In this document: positions 12,301 to 27,300 of the stretch, piece after piece
How the letters are laid out: every line of letters starts with the position of its first letter
Numbering within the stretch: the first letter of the stretch is position 1
Assembly (NCBI GenBank): GCA_022494885.1
Contig: JAGVSM010001232.1
Coordinates: 26,553-90,552 of the forward strand
Length of the DNA stretch: 64,000 bases
Origin: Micrasema longulum
Taxonomy: Eukaryota; Arthropoda; Insecta; Trichoptera; Brachycentridae
Reading direction: 5' to 3'
Notes under the pieces: model-generated
What the model was told of the DNA's origin: nothing
Seen by the model: only the letters and a program-made list of their open reading frames with translations
Database searches by the model: none
Program-made: the position numbers and the translations under genes

Positions 12301-15300
12301 TATAAAAATACTGTGTCTAATTTGTTAATGTATAACCTTTTCAATAAATACTAAAATAAAATATTTAAAAATTTTCATACCCAAAAAAAAATATTTTTTT
12401 TATACTACCATGAAAATGTTAAAATACCTAAACTTTAACAGTCTCGCGGCAAAAGTTATCGTACAAATATATTTTTTTGTTTATTTTTCCCGTAATCTGT
12501 AGGCTACAGAACATCTTTTCCGCATAAGGTCATTTCCAATGTTCAACAAATTAGAAATCGAACCACCCTAATAAACATCCAGGAGTACCTCACACAAGAT
12601 AATACAGTCTTATTTGCTGCTACTCGTGCTAAAGCCAAGGAGTCGGGGCTACAAGTTTTATATTTATATTTAGTGGATAATTATTTGACGACCGCTACAC
12701 GGTGTATAGAAGAGATCGTGAATCAAGTGCGTCAACACGTTAAGAGGGAGGGGGAGTACTAGTTTATATTTCTAATAAATTAATTTCAACAAGAAGAGTA
12801 ATGACGAAGACCTATGGATAGATATTAAGCCTTCTGCTAACACAAATACTCATATTTACATTTGTATTTTGTATACTCCACCAAATCGCTCTGCTGATTT
12901 TTGCTGCCATCAGTTTAGTAAAATTCAAAATATTTATATTCAACAAAAGACAAATTCAGAATCTCAGTTCATAATAATTGGAGATTTTAATATATCAGAA
13001 ATAAAATGGGACCCTGACAGCACATTTGATAGCAAAATATTATATCCTTCTAATTATGTGAGTCCAAAAGCCCAGCATTTAGTTAACATGTCACTCATAT
13101 GTAAATTCTATTAATTTAATAATCTACTTAACTCAAATGATAAAATCCTAGACCTAGTTTTTTCTGATAAAACAAATATACATGTTTTTCCAGCTGCGGG
13201 TTTATCAAACATAGATCACCATCACCCTCCATTTAGTATAAATATTAACTTGAAAAGAATCAGATTTCTAAAATTAAATAATTTTGATGGTAAATATAAT
13301 TTCAAAAAGGAAATTTTTATAGATGTCACCAAGAGCTACTGTCCACAGACTGCAACTTATTGTTTAATAATATTAAAGATGTCCACAGTGCAGTAGTTCT
13401 ACGACAAACTAAAGAACAAAATTGACAAATAATTTATTCCTAAAAAAAGATCAAAATCAAATAATTGCTACCCACTATGGCTTAGTCACTCATAAAACTT
13501 CTGAAGGAAAAAAATAAAATAAGACTCAGAGCTTAAAAATATATTAATGTTTGTTTGCTGATGATTTGAAACTATCGCAAAATTAAATTTGAATCTGATC
13601 AAACACTATTGCAAAATGACTTGGATACACTAAGTGATTGTTGTAATCAAAACGACATGGTTTGAAACATTGATAAATGTGACGCTAAAAATCAAACGTG
13701 CCCATCTCCACCGTTCGTCAAACTGAGTAAATCAACGGTTTTTCTATGAGCGATTAATATAATCACGGAGTTCCCGTAGTGCTATTCTATAAATGTACTT
13801 TGATTAAAAAATACGATTTCAAAAGTGAGTTTTAGTCACAATTCGTTAAAAAACTCGGAAATTGCATTTAAATTTTGGAGATGTCCATGTTTGTTTTGCA
13901 CTGTCTAGATTTGGTCAGTTTTAAAATAAAGCGCATTGGAGATGAACTGTTTTGTTTTGCACTCTATCATTCGTGTCTCTCCAAAAACCAACAGGGATGT
14001 GCTAAGATAAAAGTCACATTATAAAAAAAAAACATGTTTATTAAAATTAATAAAAACAAAATTAGATCTTTAGCAATAATTAAAAGCACAACACTCTAGA
14101 TAACGCAACGTTAACAAAAATAGGAATATACTCGTATAAAAGAACAATAATTTAAATCTGATACATTATAAATTGTATATTTACAATGCAATTTAGTACA
14201 TCATCAACATTCTCATTTTCCCATCTACACCCAGTGGTCCATAGAGAACTTAATTGTATGATACATAAAGGCAAAATGTAAATTTAACGCTTCAGATCTA
14301 GTCCAAGGATTATGAAATATTACAAAATAAACCCATTTAATTGATACATTTATCTCAATGTTGCCGGGAATTAAACCCAGTTAAATCATTGCTTTTTAGG
14401 GTTTAATAGTACAGAGAAAAATTTCATAAATTGTAGCAGGAAATTGTTTTGTTAAATTTTGTTTGAATACTTATAAAAAAATTGTGAAATTCTAAAATAT
14501 CCCTTGATTTCAATTGGGTGTACTAAAAATCATTTTTTGTGACTACATTTTGGTTTTATAGGTAATCCCGGAACTGAGCATCTGAAAATTTTCGTACGAA
14601 ATATTTTTTTATTTAAGAATATTGTATTTAATAATTTGATTAAAAACAGTCAAAGTTCCTTTATTATGCACGTTTAACAACTTAAAATACAGAAACATTT
14701 CATTCAGAGACAAATAATGCACACTTTTGTGTTTTTTTTTAAAAAAAAGATCCAACTTAGATGGATTTTCATTAAAACTGTTTTCAAAATTATACTGAAT
14801 TTTTAACCGAATTTCATAATAAGGGAGTTTAGTGTTTTTTTAATTTATTTTTAATTAAAAAAAAATTTCAAACTAAGCCATTTTTTTTATCAGCGCTATG
14901 ATTTTTTACAGTTTTGTATTTTTTTTAATTACTCCGCTTGTGACGTTGTTTCAAGTTCTCTTTCCCTTATCTTCGCTAAATTTTGATGATTTTTCAGTTG
15001 ATTTACGATAAACCGGAAATATATCACAATTTTCTTACCATTGGTTAATCCGGAAGAATAAGTAACGTCGTCCAAGGTAGTTCTTTTTTATTGAAATTTT
15101 TTTAATTCTTTTTTCACTCATTTTAAAGAAATTTTTTTACATACAATTTTCGTAGGGCTGCATTTTGTCATTAGGAAGTTCGGTTTCAAGCCCTAATTTC
15201 CAAATTAGACTTAAGCAAGTCAAACTTTTTCTAAAATATCTATAAAAAAGTTAAGTATTGCTTTATTAAAAAAACAATAAATACGAACGAAGTTATTACA

Positions 15301-18300
15301 ATAAATTATTACTAACAGGTTTTTAAAAAATATTTTTATGTAAGCCACTTAAAATAAAGATGATCTAAATATATTTTTAAAATAAATATTTTTAAAAAAT
15401 GCCGTACGTCCTTATTTATATAGATAAAAGTAAATTAAATGATAACAAAAAATAATGTAAATAGGGACAGCCCTAGCAAGTTTACGACGTTAACTGTCAT
15501 AAAACAGTTGAATTTCGAAATCACTTTACAGTTTTTCAGTCGTATTTGTACGTTTATGCTGTAATTAGATATAGTAACCTTTCGTGCTTTATTTGCAGTC
15601 ACTTTTTCTACATCAGTCGTATTGTTTTCCATTATTAAACACTTAAAAACTCGAAAAGCATACACCGCAAGAACAACAATCTTTTGGGCAATGGAAGCCA
15701 TCTTGATAAAATACTACTATCTTATTGGCTCGAACGGATATGGACACGTTTGATTTGAAACACTCAATGGACATGGCCACGTTTGAAAATTAATACGATT
15801 TTGAAATGGTTTTTTTAGCAAAAATAAAAGAGACTGAGTTGTTTAAACTTAATATTATTGTGTAAAACATCATAAGCATTAATATTAACCAAAAATCTTT
15901 ACGGTGGCTGGAGATGGCCACGTTTGTTTTTTAGCGTCACTAATGTTATGCTTTACAGTTTACCAAAAATCGAGAAAAAAAAGCATTTTCGTATTATATA
16001 GATAATGTTTTGTTGAAAAATGTAGGAATAATACGTGATTTGGGAATTACCTTAGATTCAAAATTTGTGTTTGATAGTCACATTACATTGAAAATGTTTG
16101 GATTCATCCTTAGGACAACAAAACCATTTAAAAACCATCAATCTCCTATAAAATTATACAACTCTCTAGTAAGAAGTAAAATGGAGCACGGATAAACCAT
16201 TTGGAATCCACATTACAATAAATATACATGTGTTGTTGAATCTGTATAAAAAAAAATTCTCAGACTTTTATCACAGAAATGTCAATTGGGCTCCACACTA
16301 AATAGTTACGAAAAGAGACTCTAACACTTTAACTTAAAAAATTTAGAAACTAGAAAAAATGTAAATGACTTGTTATATTTATAGAATATTGTAAATGGTA
16401 GATTGGAAAGTTCAAGCTGTTTAAGTACTATGAAAATTCGTGTTCCCAATGATCATACGTTAAAAAACCCAAAAACATTCCACATAGATTCATTTTAGAA
16501 TAATGTGTCTTTCTTCAATCCTGTGTCAAGAATGTGCAGATTATACAACACCATTGAAAACGTAGAAATCGACACTTCTTACGGTGGATTTTTTAGGTTT
16601 AAGAGGTGCATACACAATGCGTTTTTACATTGATATATTATTTTTTTCATTTAATTTTGATGGATTACTTTGCTGGTTTTATTTCTATGCATACTTTGTT
16701 TATTGTTTTTATTAGTATTTTATGAATTCTTTTTATTTGTTTTATATCAATAAATGATTTTTTTTTATAATTTAATTTTGATAATTTTTATTATTCATTT
16801 CATTTAAATACGTATTTTATTCATGCTTATTTTATTATTTATTCGTACAATTTTGCAATCTTTTTTCAATTTTTACAATCATTTACTCTCAACTCAATTT
16901 AATAATTTATTTTACTCATTTTATATAAATATGTATTCAGTTCGTGTTTACATGTAATTGATGAAAAATAAGTAGTGTCTATTTATTTTGTATTGTTTCA
17001 ATATTTTTTGTATTATGTATTATTTTTCATTGTTTGTAAACCAAATAAATAAATAAATGGAAAATTGTGTTTTTCATCGATTTTCTAGGGTTGCATTCGA
17101 CTAAAATGCATAAATTGAAAAATTCGGAGGATGTTGTTTTTTGTATTTTAACGCTAACAAGCAAAAATGATTTTAATGGATTAGTAGTAATGCTTAAATA
17201 ATTTCGAATGACATTTGATACATTTTTGAAAAACGGATTCTTACATAAAATTCACCACTGTTGGTAAATAGGGCAGAGTTTGAAATTTGCAAAAAAAATA
17301 TTTATTTGAAAATGAATAATTATTTACAGTTTTGAAATTCAACTTTTAACAAATACCTAGGTACAAACTTATCAATAAAAAGTTACACCATCTTTTTAAC
17401 GTTTATTCGAACGGTTTTTACACGCTTTCACGACACAACCAAGCATTTTAGTTTCAAATTAAATGCAAGCTTACGTAAAAACCCGGCTGGCGATTAATGA
17501 ACGACTTAATTTACGTAAGGCAGGACTGATAGTTTGGGCATGAGTTAAGTGTCATAATTTTAGAGGATTCCAGGTGCGCTTTTGTGTATAAATAGGTACA
17601 TGGTTTTCATTAAGAACACCAAACCTGTTTCTATGGCTACATAAAAGCATTACGAAGTAAAGTTTTGGGTAAGTATACTTAAAAATGTTTAATTTTAAGA
17701 GGAAACGCGGTCCGACTTTTCTTCATAAGAACGTATTCCCGTATTTTTTCTCCGGACTATGACAGTAGAGCAGTGTTAATTTTACACACTATAGATATTT
17801 ACTATTGGCGTGTCCCTATTGTTGAGTTTGTACAAAAATAGTTTACTATGAGAACTAGACACAGTTTTATCTGGTGTCTTCGGATGCACAGTGTACAAAC
17901 TGTTTTTGGAAATCGCGAAACGTACCGATACTGAAAATTTTATTTTAATACTTTGTCAAAAAGGAGAACAAAATCAGTTAACTTTTGAGGTGCGGAAAAC
18001 AGGATAACGAAACGTCGATATTGTCTATCGTCTGACATGCAGTTGTCTTTTTTGCACAGTATCGGGGAGGTATTTGCAAGACAATGACAGGAAAATAATG
18101 TTCGAATACCCATTTATCAGTATTCTCTGTCCTCACAATTTATGTCAACCGAATCACGAAAATAATCATGTATGCGTACATATTTAGTTTGGACTAAATA
18201 CAGTTATTGATATCAGACTTTCGATTGTGTTAATTGAATATACATATATAAGTATGAACTCAAGCAATAGCAAAGCATTGCCGGGTTCAGCTCGTATACT

Positions 18301-21300
18301 ATAAAGCGTGTTGTCCAGATGTTTGTATACTTTTTTCAAGCTTCAAGCGTATGTCGGTAGATTATTAACTCCGATAGAAATATTAATATTTTTTCTCTAA
18401 AATAAGTTTGCCGATGCAATAAGTGATTAAAATAACTACACAGCACAAATCACACTTATAATTAACAAAAGTAATGGCTAAAAGAGATAAATTACGTGAA
18501 ATTTCAAATATTTTCGAAAAGAGAATGTCAAGTTTTGAGGATAAACTTCTGCAAGCCAAAACTGAAGTCTCCGGAAAATCTTGTGCTGGTAATATGTCAG
18601 CGATAGATAAAATATTAAATGACTTTAAAAGCATCCGAATGAAGATGTTGGAAACGTTGATCTCACTCCGAGCGAGAGTCGACAGTCTGGAGCTGCGCGT
18701 GGATGTTTTGGAGGCAGCCGCCAGAAACAACGTTCTGCTGCTTCACGGGGCCGATGAACAGGATTCATCTCCGATTGATGTGATCTTATCAGACATCGGA
18801 TGCACACCTAATACCGAAAACTATCGCGGCCGTTGAATTCGCACACACGAGTTGGATAGAAATCTAATAATGGGGATCGACCGAGACCTATTCACTATAT
18901 ACACTGCTCAGATGTCGGGACAAAAAGAAATGTGTGGGTTCTGAAAAGGAAATTGAAAGGTACAAAATTTCTTTTAACCGAATATCTCACACCGCTGAGA
19001 CACAAAATATTTTCAGAAGCACGTTAGAGTTTTAGGCCTGATTCTTGTTGGACAAGAGACGGTAAAGTTATTATTCACATGCCAGATGGATCCTTCAAGA
19101 ATATCTGTACCGTGGAACAGCTTCAACTAGCGGCAGAATCTTGCAAAACCACTGCCACTACTCAAAATTACTCCCGTAGCACAGGATCTTCAAACACCAA
19201 GAAAAGAGATCTTCGACCTAGAACGGTTGCTAAATAAATGTAATTTAATCACATATTTGCTTTTAAACTTATTAGTCATGTTCATTTATTTGTTTTAAAA
19301 CTTCACAGTAATCGCTGTTATTTCTATTTATGTTATGGTAAACGAGATGCGACTTAATGTTAGGTCATGTTTAGCTTACTTCTTTGTATACCCACTGTAT
19401 CTGTAGCTGTAGTTTGTATACCTAGATATTACATGTATAATTAAAAATTAAAAATTCTATGTTCTAGTACCATACACCATAATCTATTACCATAGACTAC
19501 TTTGTTCTGGTTTAGTATCGATAATGAGAACATCAATTTGATCACTGATTGGTTATTCACTGCTCATACTCTATACATAATATTGTCACTGATTGGCCAC
19601 ATAATAGTAAATATATATCTAAATAACATTTGCCATGTCGCTTGCAAAATGTAAACAAACAAGTAGGTGTCAAAATAGTGTCAATTAAATATCCATTTGA
19701 ATGTAAAAATTAGTAATTACTTATGACTATAGACTTACATTTCACGTCATATTAAATCTCTTCTTTACGTATTTTTTTAATATTTTTTTTTTTACAATAA
19801 ATTTTATACGATACTTACAAAACAGTCTCCGTAATATTATTTTCAATTATTAAGTTTACTGTTAATTTAATTAACTTTTTTAACTTAGTTCCAGGAATTT
19901 TAATTATCAGTGCGTAATAATTACTTATTATACTATACCTAGCGAACATAACTCCGCTAACCAAGTCATTTCAATTGATAAACCCACATAATATTGTCTC
20001 TATTAGGTTATTTTTCCTTGTTAATAACAAATATACCCTATGGGTTTTGAAAGAACGGTTTATTAAAAGATCTGTTCTTTGTATTTTATAATATTTTCTT
20101 TTATTTATTCATTTATGTAAGCTAAAACTTGTTTTTTTTTTATTTTAAAATTTTTATTTCGTTTTTTCTCTTTCTTATGACTATAAGTAAGAGAAAGAAG
20201 TTGTTTTTTTATTTATATTCTATTTTTTCGTTTCATGCATTTTCTATAATCTTTATTTGTTAACAGCAATTCACATTTAAAATGATTTTTTAATGTTGTT
20301 GTTACTTCCATGCATTTTCTATAATCTTTATTTATTATATTAACAGCAATTCACATTTAAAATGATCTTTTAATGTTGTTTCTACTACAATAATTGTTGT
20401 TGTTTCTACTACAATAATTGTTGTTGTTTCTACTACAATATTAAAGTCAGTTTCCTTTATATTTATTTAAATCAGTTTATTTCTTTTGTGTTCTTTAAAA
20501 CCTTGTGTTTTAGTAATATATATTTATTTCTGTTTTAATATCTTAAACATATATATTACTATTGCCTTAGGTTTTCTTTTCTTTATATATTTTTTATCGT
20601 GAACTCTTTATTGTAACTTTTTATTGTAATCTTCCAACTGACGCATAAAATTAAGTGCTGTGTTGTTAAAGCACATTAAATTATTTTATATTTATATACT
20701 TTGTAACCTAATTAATTTAGTTGTAGCTACTTACTTTAGTTCGTGCTATTATTCAATGTCCTCCACGTCTTCCTGTGAATCTTTCCACTCTTTTACCGAA
20801 TCCCTCCCTGAAACTTCTCTCTCCTCCTATCACTCTGATGTTACTGAATCAGACACAGAGGAAGTGTCTGGTCTCCATGATATACTCTTGAATAATTTTT
20901 CATGCTATCCTAAAGACTTTCATGTATGTCATATAAACGCTCAAAGTATACCAGCTCATTACTCCGATTTTCTATCAACATTTGCGGATTTGTCAACACA
21001 TGCCATTCTAGTCAGCGAAACATGGCTAAAACCATCACTACCATCAACTTTGTATCCTTTACATGGATATCGACTTATCCGCAATGATCGAACTAATCAA
21101 AGGGGCGGTGGAGTATGTATATATCTGCGTGAAGAAATAAATTATTCACTTGTAAAACAATCTGAAACCAGTAGTGGCCATCCTGAATATCTGTTTTTAA
21201 AGATTAATTTCCAATACTATGAGATGATGATTGGTGTGGTATATTGTCTCCCTGATATTCACTATTTTTCTGAGATGGAAACATTGCTGGAAAGCACCGT

Positions 21301-24300
21301 TGGTGATTTTCACTCAGTTATTCTTATGGGTGACTTAAATACTTGTCTTTTAAAACAAGACTCCAGATGCCAACGTTTGAGATATATTATAAGTTCAGTC
21401 AACCTATCTTTACTACCTTTAGATCCTACTCATCACACTCAAGTTTTTCATACTCTTTTAGTTCTTATTATAACTTCCATGCCTGACAAAGTCTCTAATT
21501 ATGGACAGTTGACCGCTTCCGGATTTTCTCATCATGAATTAAGCCATAAGATCAAATGTCTCAAAAGACTTCCTGTCACATTTCTTGCCAGAAACTTTAG
21601 AAGCGTTAATAAGGAATCACTTGAACTTGATGCCATGAGTTTAAACTGGTCAGTTATTAATAATCTAGAGACCATTGATGAAAAATTTGAAACTTTTAAC
21701 AGAATAATTACTGGTCTGTTTGACATTCATGCTCCTATGAGATCTGTAAAACTTAAATATTCACCTACCCCTTGGTTTACCAGTGACATTATTCAACTAG
21801 TGGCGAAACGTGACAAAGCAAAGTCTAAACTTAAGTCAAATGCTTCACCTCAAAAATGGGAAGCCTTCAGAGTCCTGCGAAACCGTTGCAACCAATTGTG
21901 CAGAAATGCCAGAAGGAAATATATCCTCACAAACTTAAATCAAAACTCTACTAGTAAATCCTGGTCGTTTTTAATATCTCTTGGCGCCGGTAAACCTAAG
22001 ATAACAGTATTTTCAACTGTCAAACTAGACGATCACAATACTCACTTTGCTACACCTCCACTAATACTGGATGTCAGCACTAAATCTAACACTCTCCGAC
22101 GTTTAATTATGGCACCTTCTTACAATTATCCACCGTTTTATTTTTTTCCGTTCAAGAAACTGATATTTAACGTATTTTACTTTCTATAAGAACCAAATCT
22201 ATGGGCAGTGATCAGCTGAGTATGAGATTGATACACTTTATTTTTCCGATTATCTTACCGGTTATTACTCACATTATAAACTTTTCTTTAAATACTGGAT
22301 ATTTTCCTGAAGCTTGGAAAAAGCATTTATAATACCACTTCCCAAATTTTTTTTACCAGTTTCTGTCAAAGATTACAGACCTATATCTATTCTTCCATTT
22401 TTTTCCAATGTCATTGAACGAGTTGTATATAATCAGCTAAATAATTATCTATTGTCAAATAATCTTCTTGATCCCAATCAATCAGGTTTTCGTGCGGGCT
22501 ATAGTACAACTACCGCTTTAATCAAGGTTACAGATGACATTAGATACGCAATAAATAACAAAATGCTAACCTTGATAACATTACTCGACTTCTGTGGATT
22601 TCGATCTTTTGTTGGCTAGACTTAAAACACTAAACATTACACAACCGGTTATAAAATGGTTCGGATCGTATTTACGAGCTAGACAACAGTGCATCAAAAC
22701 ACCAGATCATCAATCGGAATGGGTTGATATTGCCGCTGGAGTACCTCAAGGTGGAGTTTTATCACCATTACTATTTTCCCTGTTTATCAATCCGATAGCA
22801 GAATGTCTCAATTGTTCATATCATCTCTATGCAGATGATTTTACAATTATATCTTCATTGCAGACCTGAAAACACCAGTGAAGCAATAGAATCGATGTCT
22901 AATACACTAAACTGCGTGTCAACATGGACAAAAGAGTATGGTTTACTAATAAACCCATCTTAAACACAAATTATGTTTGCAGGTAGTCAAAGATTGCTTA
23001 GTAAGCTAGACATACCTTCACTTAATCCTCTTTTTGTCAATGGTACCAATATTCAATACAGGAAATTCGTAAAAATCTAGGAGTACAAATGGATGAACAT
23101 CTCTGTTGGCGAGCTCATACTAATGAATTAATCCGCAAAATATTTTTCAGTCTACACTCACTTAGAAGGTTGCAAAAATTCTTACCCATTAGTACTAAAT
23201 GCACTCTTGTACAAGCATTACTACTACCCATTCTGGATTACGCTGATGTTTCCATGACTGATTTAAGCTGTGAACAACTCGATAAACTTGAACGACTTCG
23301 GAATACATGCATAAGGTACATTTTTGGTCTTAGGAAATATGACCACATTTCTGATTATCGTAGGCAACTGAAATGGCTCAAAATTAGACAGCGGAGAGAC
23401 TATCACTCCCTCTCACTTCTGTTCGATGTACTTCATAGTCCTAATGAAAAATTTCAACGCTTATCAGTTCATGGTTTACCTCTTTGTTCTCATTCTCAAG
23501 GGACTCTCTTAATACCCATACACAATTCCTCTTTCTTCTCTAACTCATGTAGTGTCCATGCGGCTCGACTGTGGAATCATCTCCCGTCCACCATCAAAGA
23601 TGTTACTACATTATCTCTGTTTAAATCACGTCTGAAGAAACATCTCCTTTCTCTTCCTAAATCTCTCCTCGTTTTCTTTTTCCTCTTTCCTCTTTTTTCC
23701 TTTTTCCCATTGAGTAATAATTTGATTTAAGGTAATTTATAAACAAATACGTTTATTTCTATTTTTTTTCTATTTTCAGCTTTTTAATCTTTTTTTTCTA
23801 TTGAATATGTTCTGTAACTTGAATAATAAAAATAAAACTTTTATTTTATTGGTTGGTTGGAAGAAATTGCCATTTGGCAATAAGCCCGCCAATGTACAAA
23901 TAACATTATGTACAAAAAGTTAAATAAATTTATTGACACATGTATGTTTATGTAATCATTTTTGACATTAATTTTTGCTATTATTTAAATAATAATGAAC
24001 AATGTACATGCTTTCACTTTCCATTATCATGTATCCTAACTCATCATAAGGCTCTTGGTCTAGAGTTTGGGATGCGTTATATATTTTTTTTGTAGTATTG
24101 ATGTATTTTTATAAAAAAAATATTTTTTTTTTAAATGCACTTACTTTGTAGACAAACATTAAAACGAATGTTAGTATGTATTTAGCAACTTACCGACTTT
24201 TTATGTCTATCGTAAAAAACGTCAAGACGTACACGTCTCTTTGTCAAGACACTCACTGCACCAACATGCAAATACTAAAATGCACTTTCACCTTTACCGT

Positions 24301-27300
24301 CTACGTAGTTTAACTTTTTGATTTCATATGTTTTTTATTTTATTTATGTATTTTTTATAATGACCACATACCTACGTAATTAACACCAATGGGATTCTTA
24401 TTTCCATTTGCGGAAATCTCAGTACCATTTGCATCAAAATTTAATGCTGGAAAAGTAATATCGTAATTTTGTTACAAACCATATCGTTGTCATTCAAATA
24501 CTCCCAACTACAGGAAAATGTAAATAGAGCTCAATTAAAAAATATTTTTTCACGTTCTCTTCGATACTCCAAATAAACACATTTTCAAAGTATCATCCAC
24601 CTATGTGTTTTATTTATAAAAAAAACATTTAAGCAACTAGAAAAAACAATTAACACAATATGTATGATTTTTATTTAGAAACTTCGCTGGTCTGTCTTTA
24701 AACCGTATATTTTTTATGTTATTATATCATTGTTGACTGTTTGTTTCTGTAAAATAAATAAAACATAGAACGGCACATAAATATGTTTTTTAAGTTAGGT
24801 ATTTTATTATTATACATTTGAATGTTAGTTTCGCTGTATAATAAATAAATATTGTTTACTCACATGTTTGTGTTTTTTCAGTAATAACAGCGGAAGAAGA
24901 GGCTATACAAGTACAAGCGGTGGCCGGAGGAGGAGCAGACCTGCCTTGTGACATTTCCCCCCACCAACACAACGACTCCGTACTGCTGGTCGTGTGGTAC
25001 CGAGAAGACACGCCCATATACAGCTGGGACGCCCGTGGCAGCCGAGGGGAGGAGGGCGAGGGGGACGCGGACGATCTAGCGCTGCTAGTAGAAGGGGTCG
25101 GTGCGGAGGGGGATGGTGAGGAGGGGCGCGATGGCGCGCACTGGTCGGGCGCGTGGGGGGGGCGCGCGCGCTGGTCGCCGCTCACGGCGCGCCTCACGCT
25201 GCGCCCCGCGGCCGCAACTGATCGCGGCGACTACCGATGCAGGGCGGATTTCAGAGCATCTCCCACTCGAAACACGAGAGTCAACCTTCAGGTCATCGGT
25301 AAGAATGTTTCTACTCACTAAATTTCTAAATATCCAACTTTTGTGTCAATTAGTGCTTTTTTCGAAAATAAAAATACCAGGCACTGTCCGGTGATCGCAA
25401 TTATTCCATCAATAAAAATCAGATTTGATGCGTTTTTTAGGTAATCAGTATTTTACTTGAAAATTGTCCGGTGTTGCTCTGTTTACTTTCTCAACGTTAG
25501 CCGTTGTTACGTAAACATTACACACCCCTTAATTAACTAGCTGATTAGGCTACTTTTGATAATTTAAAATTTACATTGTCCAATAATTTCCAGTTTATTT
25601 TACCAAGTAAGAGCTTGATAAGCCCTTATCCACGAAATTTTGAAATGCTTCTTATTTGTCAATTCTACGTTTTTAAACTAAAAAATACTTAGCATTACTC
25701 AAGTTCAATACAACGGTAAGAGATCAAAGCAAAGTGTAATTTACCTTTTTATTTATTTATTTAATAACTTAAATAAACTTACTCGAAATATTTCAAAACA
25801 CACCAGTAGTTTGAAATCCGTCCACCTGAGGAAGATCCAGTACTAAAACTATTTTTTAAAAATAGAGGTTGTCCCTGAGGACTAAATATGCTCTTCCGAA
25901 ACATTTAACACTCTCGGTGCGATAAAGGCGAGGTATCTCTGAGCGGATTTCGTCAGGGTTTTGAATTTGACATAATTCATTCTTCATAAAACGGAAAAAC
26001 TTCGTATTAACGTTTTTCTGAGACCTCTCCTTATTGTTTGACTTAGTGGTGACTGTATAGCAGAAACATCTAACACAGGCGCTACTGCCACTGATTTTGC
26101 CGACTTTTTACAAATAAAGTAGAAAAAACCTGTTACTTTAGCGAATGCCCTTCAAAAATTCAGTAAATTTGAACCAACATCTATAAATGAGGTTAAAAGG
26201 ATTGTTGCGGCATTACCCAAAAAACAATGTATATTATATCCGATGCCAACATGACTTTTGAAAAAATGCATTAACGTATTAGCTCCATTTTAAACAGATT
26301 TATTTAACACATCCATGGAGCGCAGCATTGTTTCGAGAGCCATAAAAAAAGCAAATGTTACTCCACTTTTAAAAAAATCACAACTAGATGTGGAAGAACT
26401 TTCCAGTTTTCGCCCTATTTCAAATCTTCCCATCGTATCAAAAATACTAGAAAAAATAGTTTCTCATAGATTTGTTTACTATATCGATCAGAATTCTTTA
26501 TTTTCGGTATAGCAATCGGCATACCGACGGTTTCATTCTACGAAGACGGGAGTGATAAGAGTACTATCTGACATTATAACGGCGGTAGACTCTGGTAATC
26601 TGGTGTTGATGGCTCTTATGGACATGAGTCCTGCATTCGATACTGTAGAACATAATGTTTTGCTTGAACGTCTGGAGAAAACTTATGGTATCCGTAATCA
26701 GGCACATATGTGGTTCAGTTCATATCTTAATGAAAGAGAATATGCAGTTGTGTTCCAGGGTAAAAGCTCAACCAACTTTCGGGTGTCTACAGGAGTGCCT
26801 CAAGGGTCAGTACTCGGACCACTCCTCTATTTCCTTTAGACTAAAGATATAGAGAACATTATCAAAGAATGTGGATTGTGGTCTCACTGCTATGCAGATG
26901 ATACACAGATTTATTTTTATTGCAAACCAGGCGAGAGAAGTATGCTTGTCAATTTAATTGATAGATGCATCGAGAAAATAGGAAACTGGATGGCTGAAAA
27001 CAGACTAACATTAAACCCATCAAAACTGAACAACTGTGGGTGTATTCAGCTAGACAACAAAATTTGATCCAGGATACGGCCCTACCCAATGTAGGGAGTA
27101 CCGCTTTACCCACCGTTAAACTACTGGGAGTTTTACTCAATTCTGACCTTTCTCTTGACGCTCAAATACGTAGAACGATAAGTTCATGCTTCTACTAGCT
27201 GAGACAAATTAAATGTATACGCAAAAATTTGCCAGTTGATGCCACCCGTCAATTAATAAGTCTACCAATGAACAAAATGACTCGCCTACAATCTGTATTG

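Noticed and set aside
15435..15701. An 88-codon minus-strand gene in the DNA transposon
   Set aside because: No recognisable domain; it may be a transposase relic, but nothing supports it.
18625..18807. Minus-strand frames over LINE ORF1
   Set aside because: Shadow of the ORF1 coiled-coil sequence.
24856..25394. Arg/Ser/Pro-rich minus-strand frames over exon 2
   Set aside because: Low-complexity shadows of a GC-rich exon with no domain.
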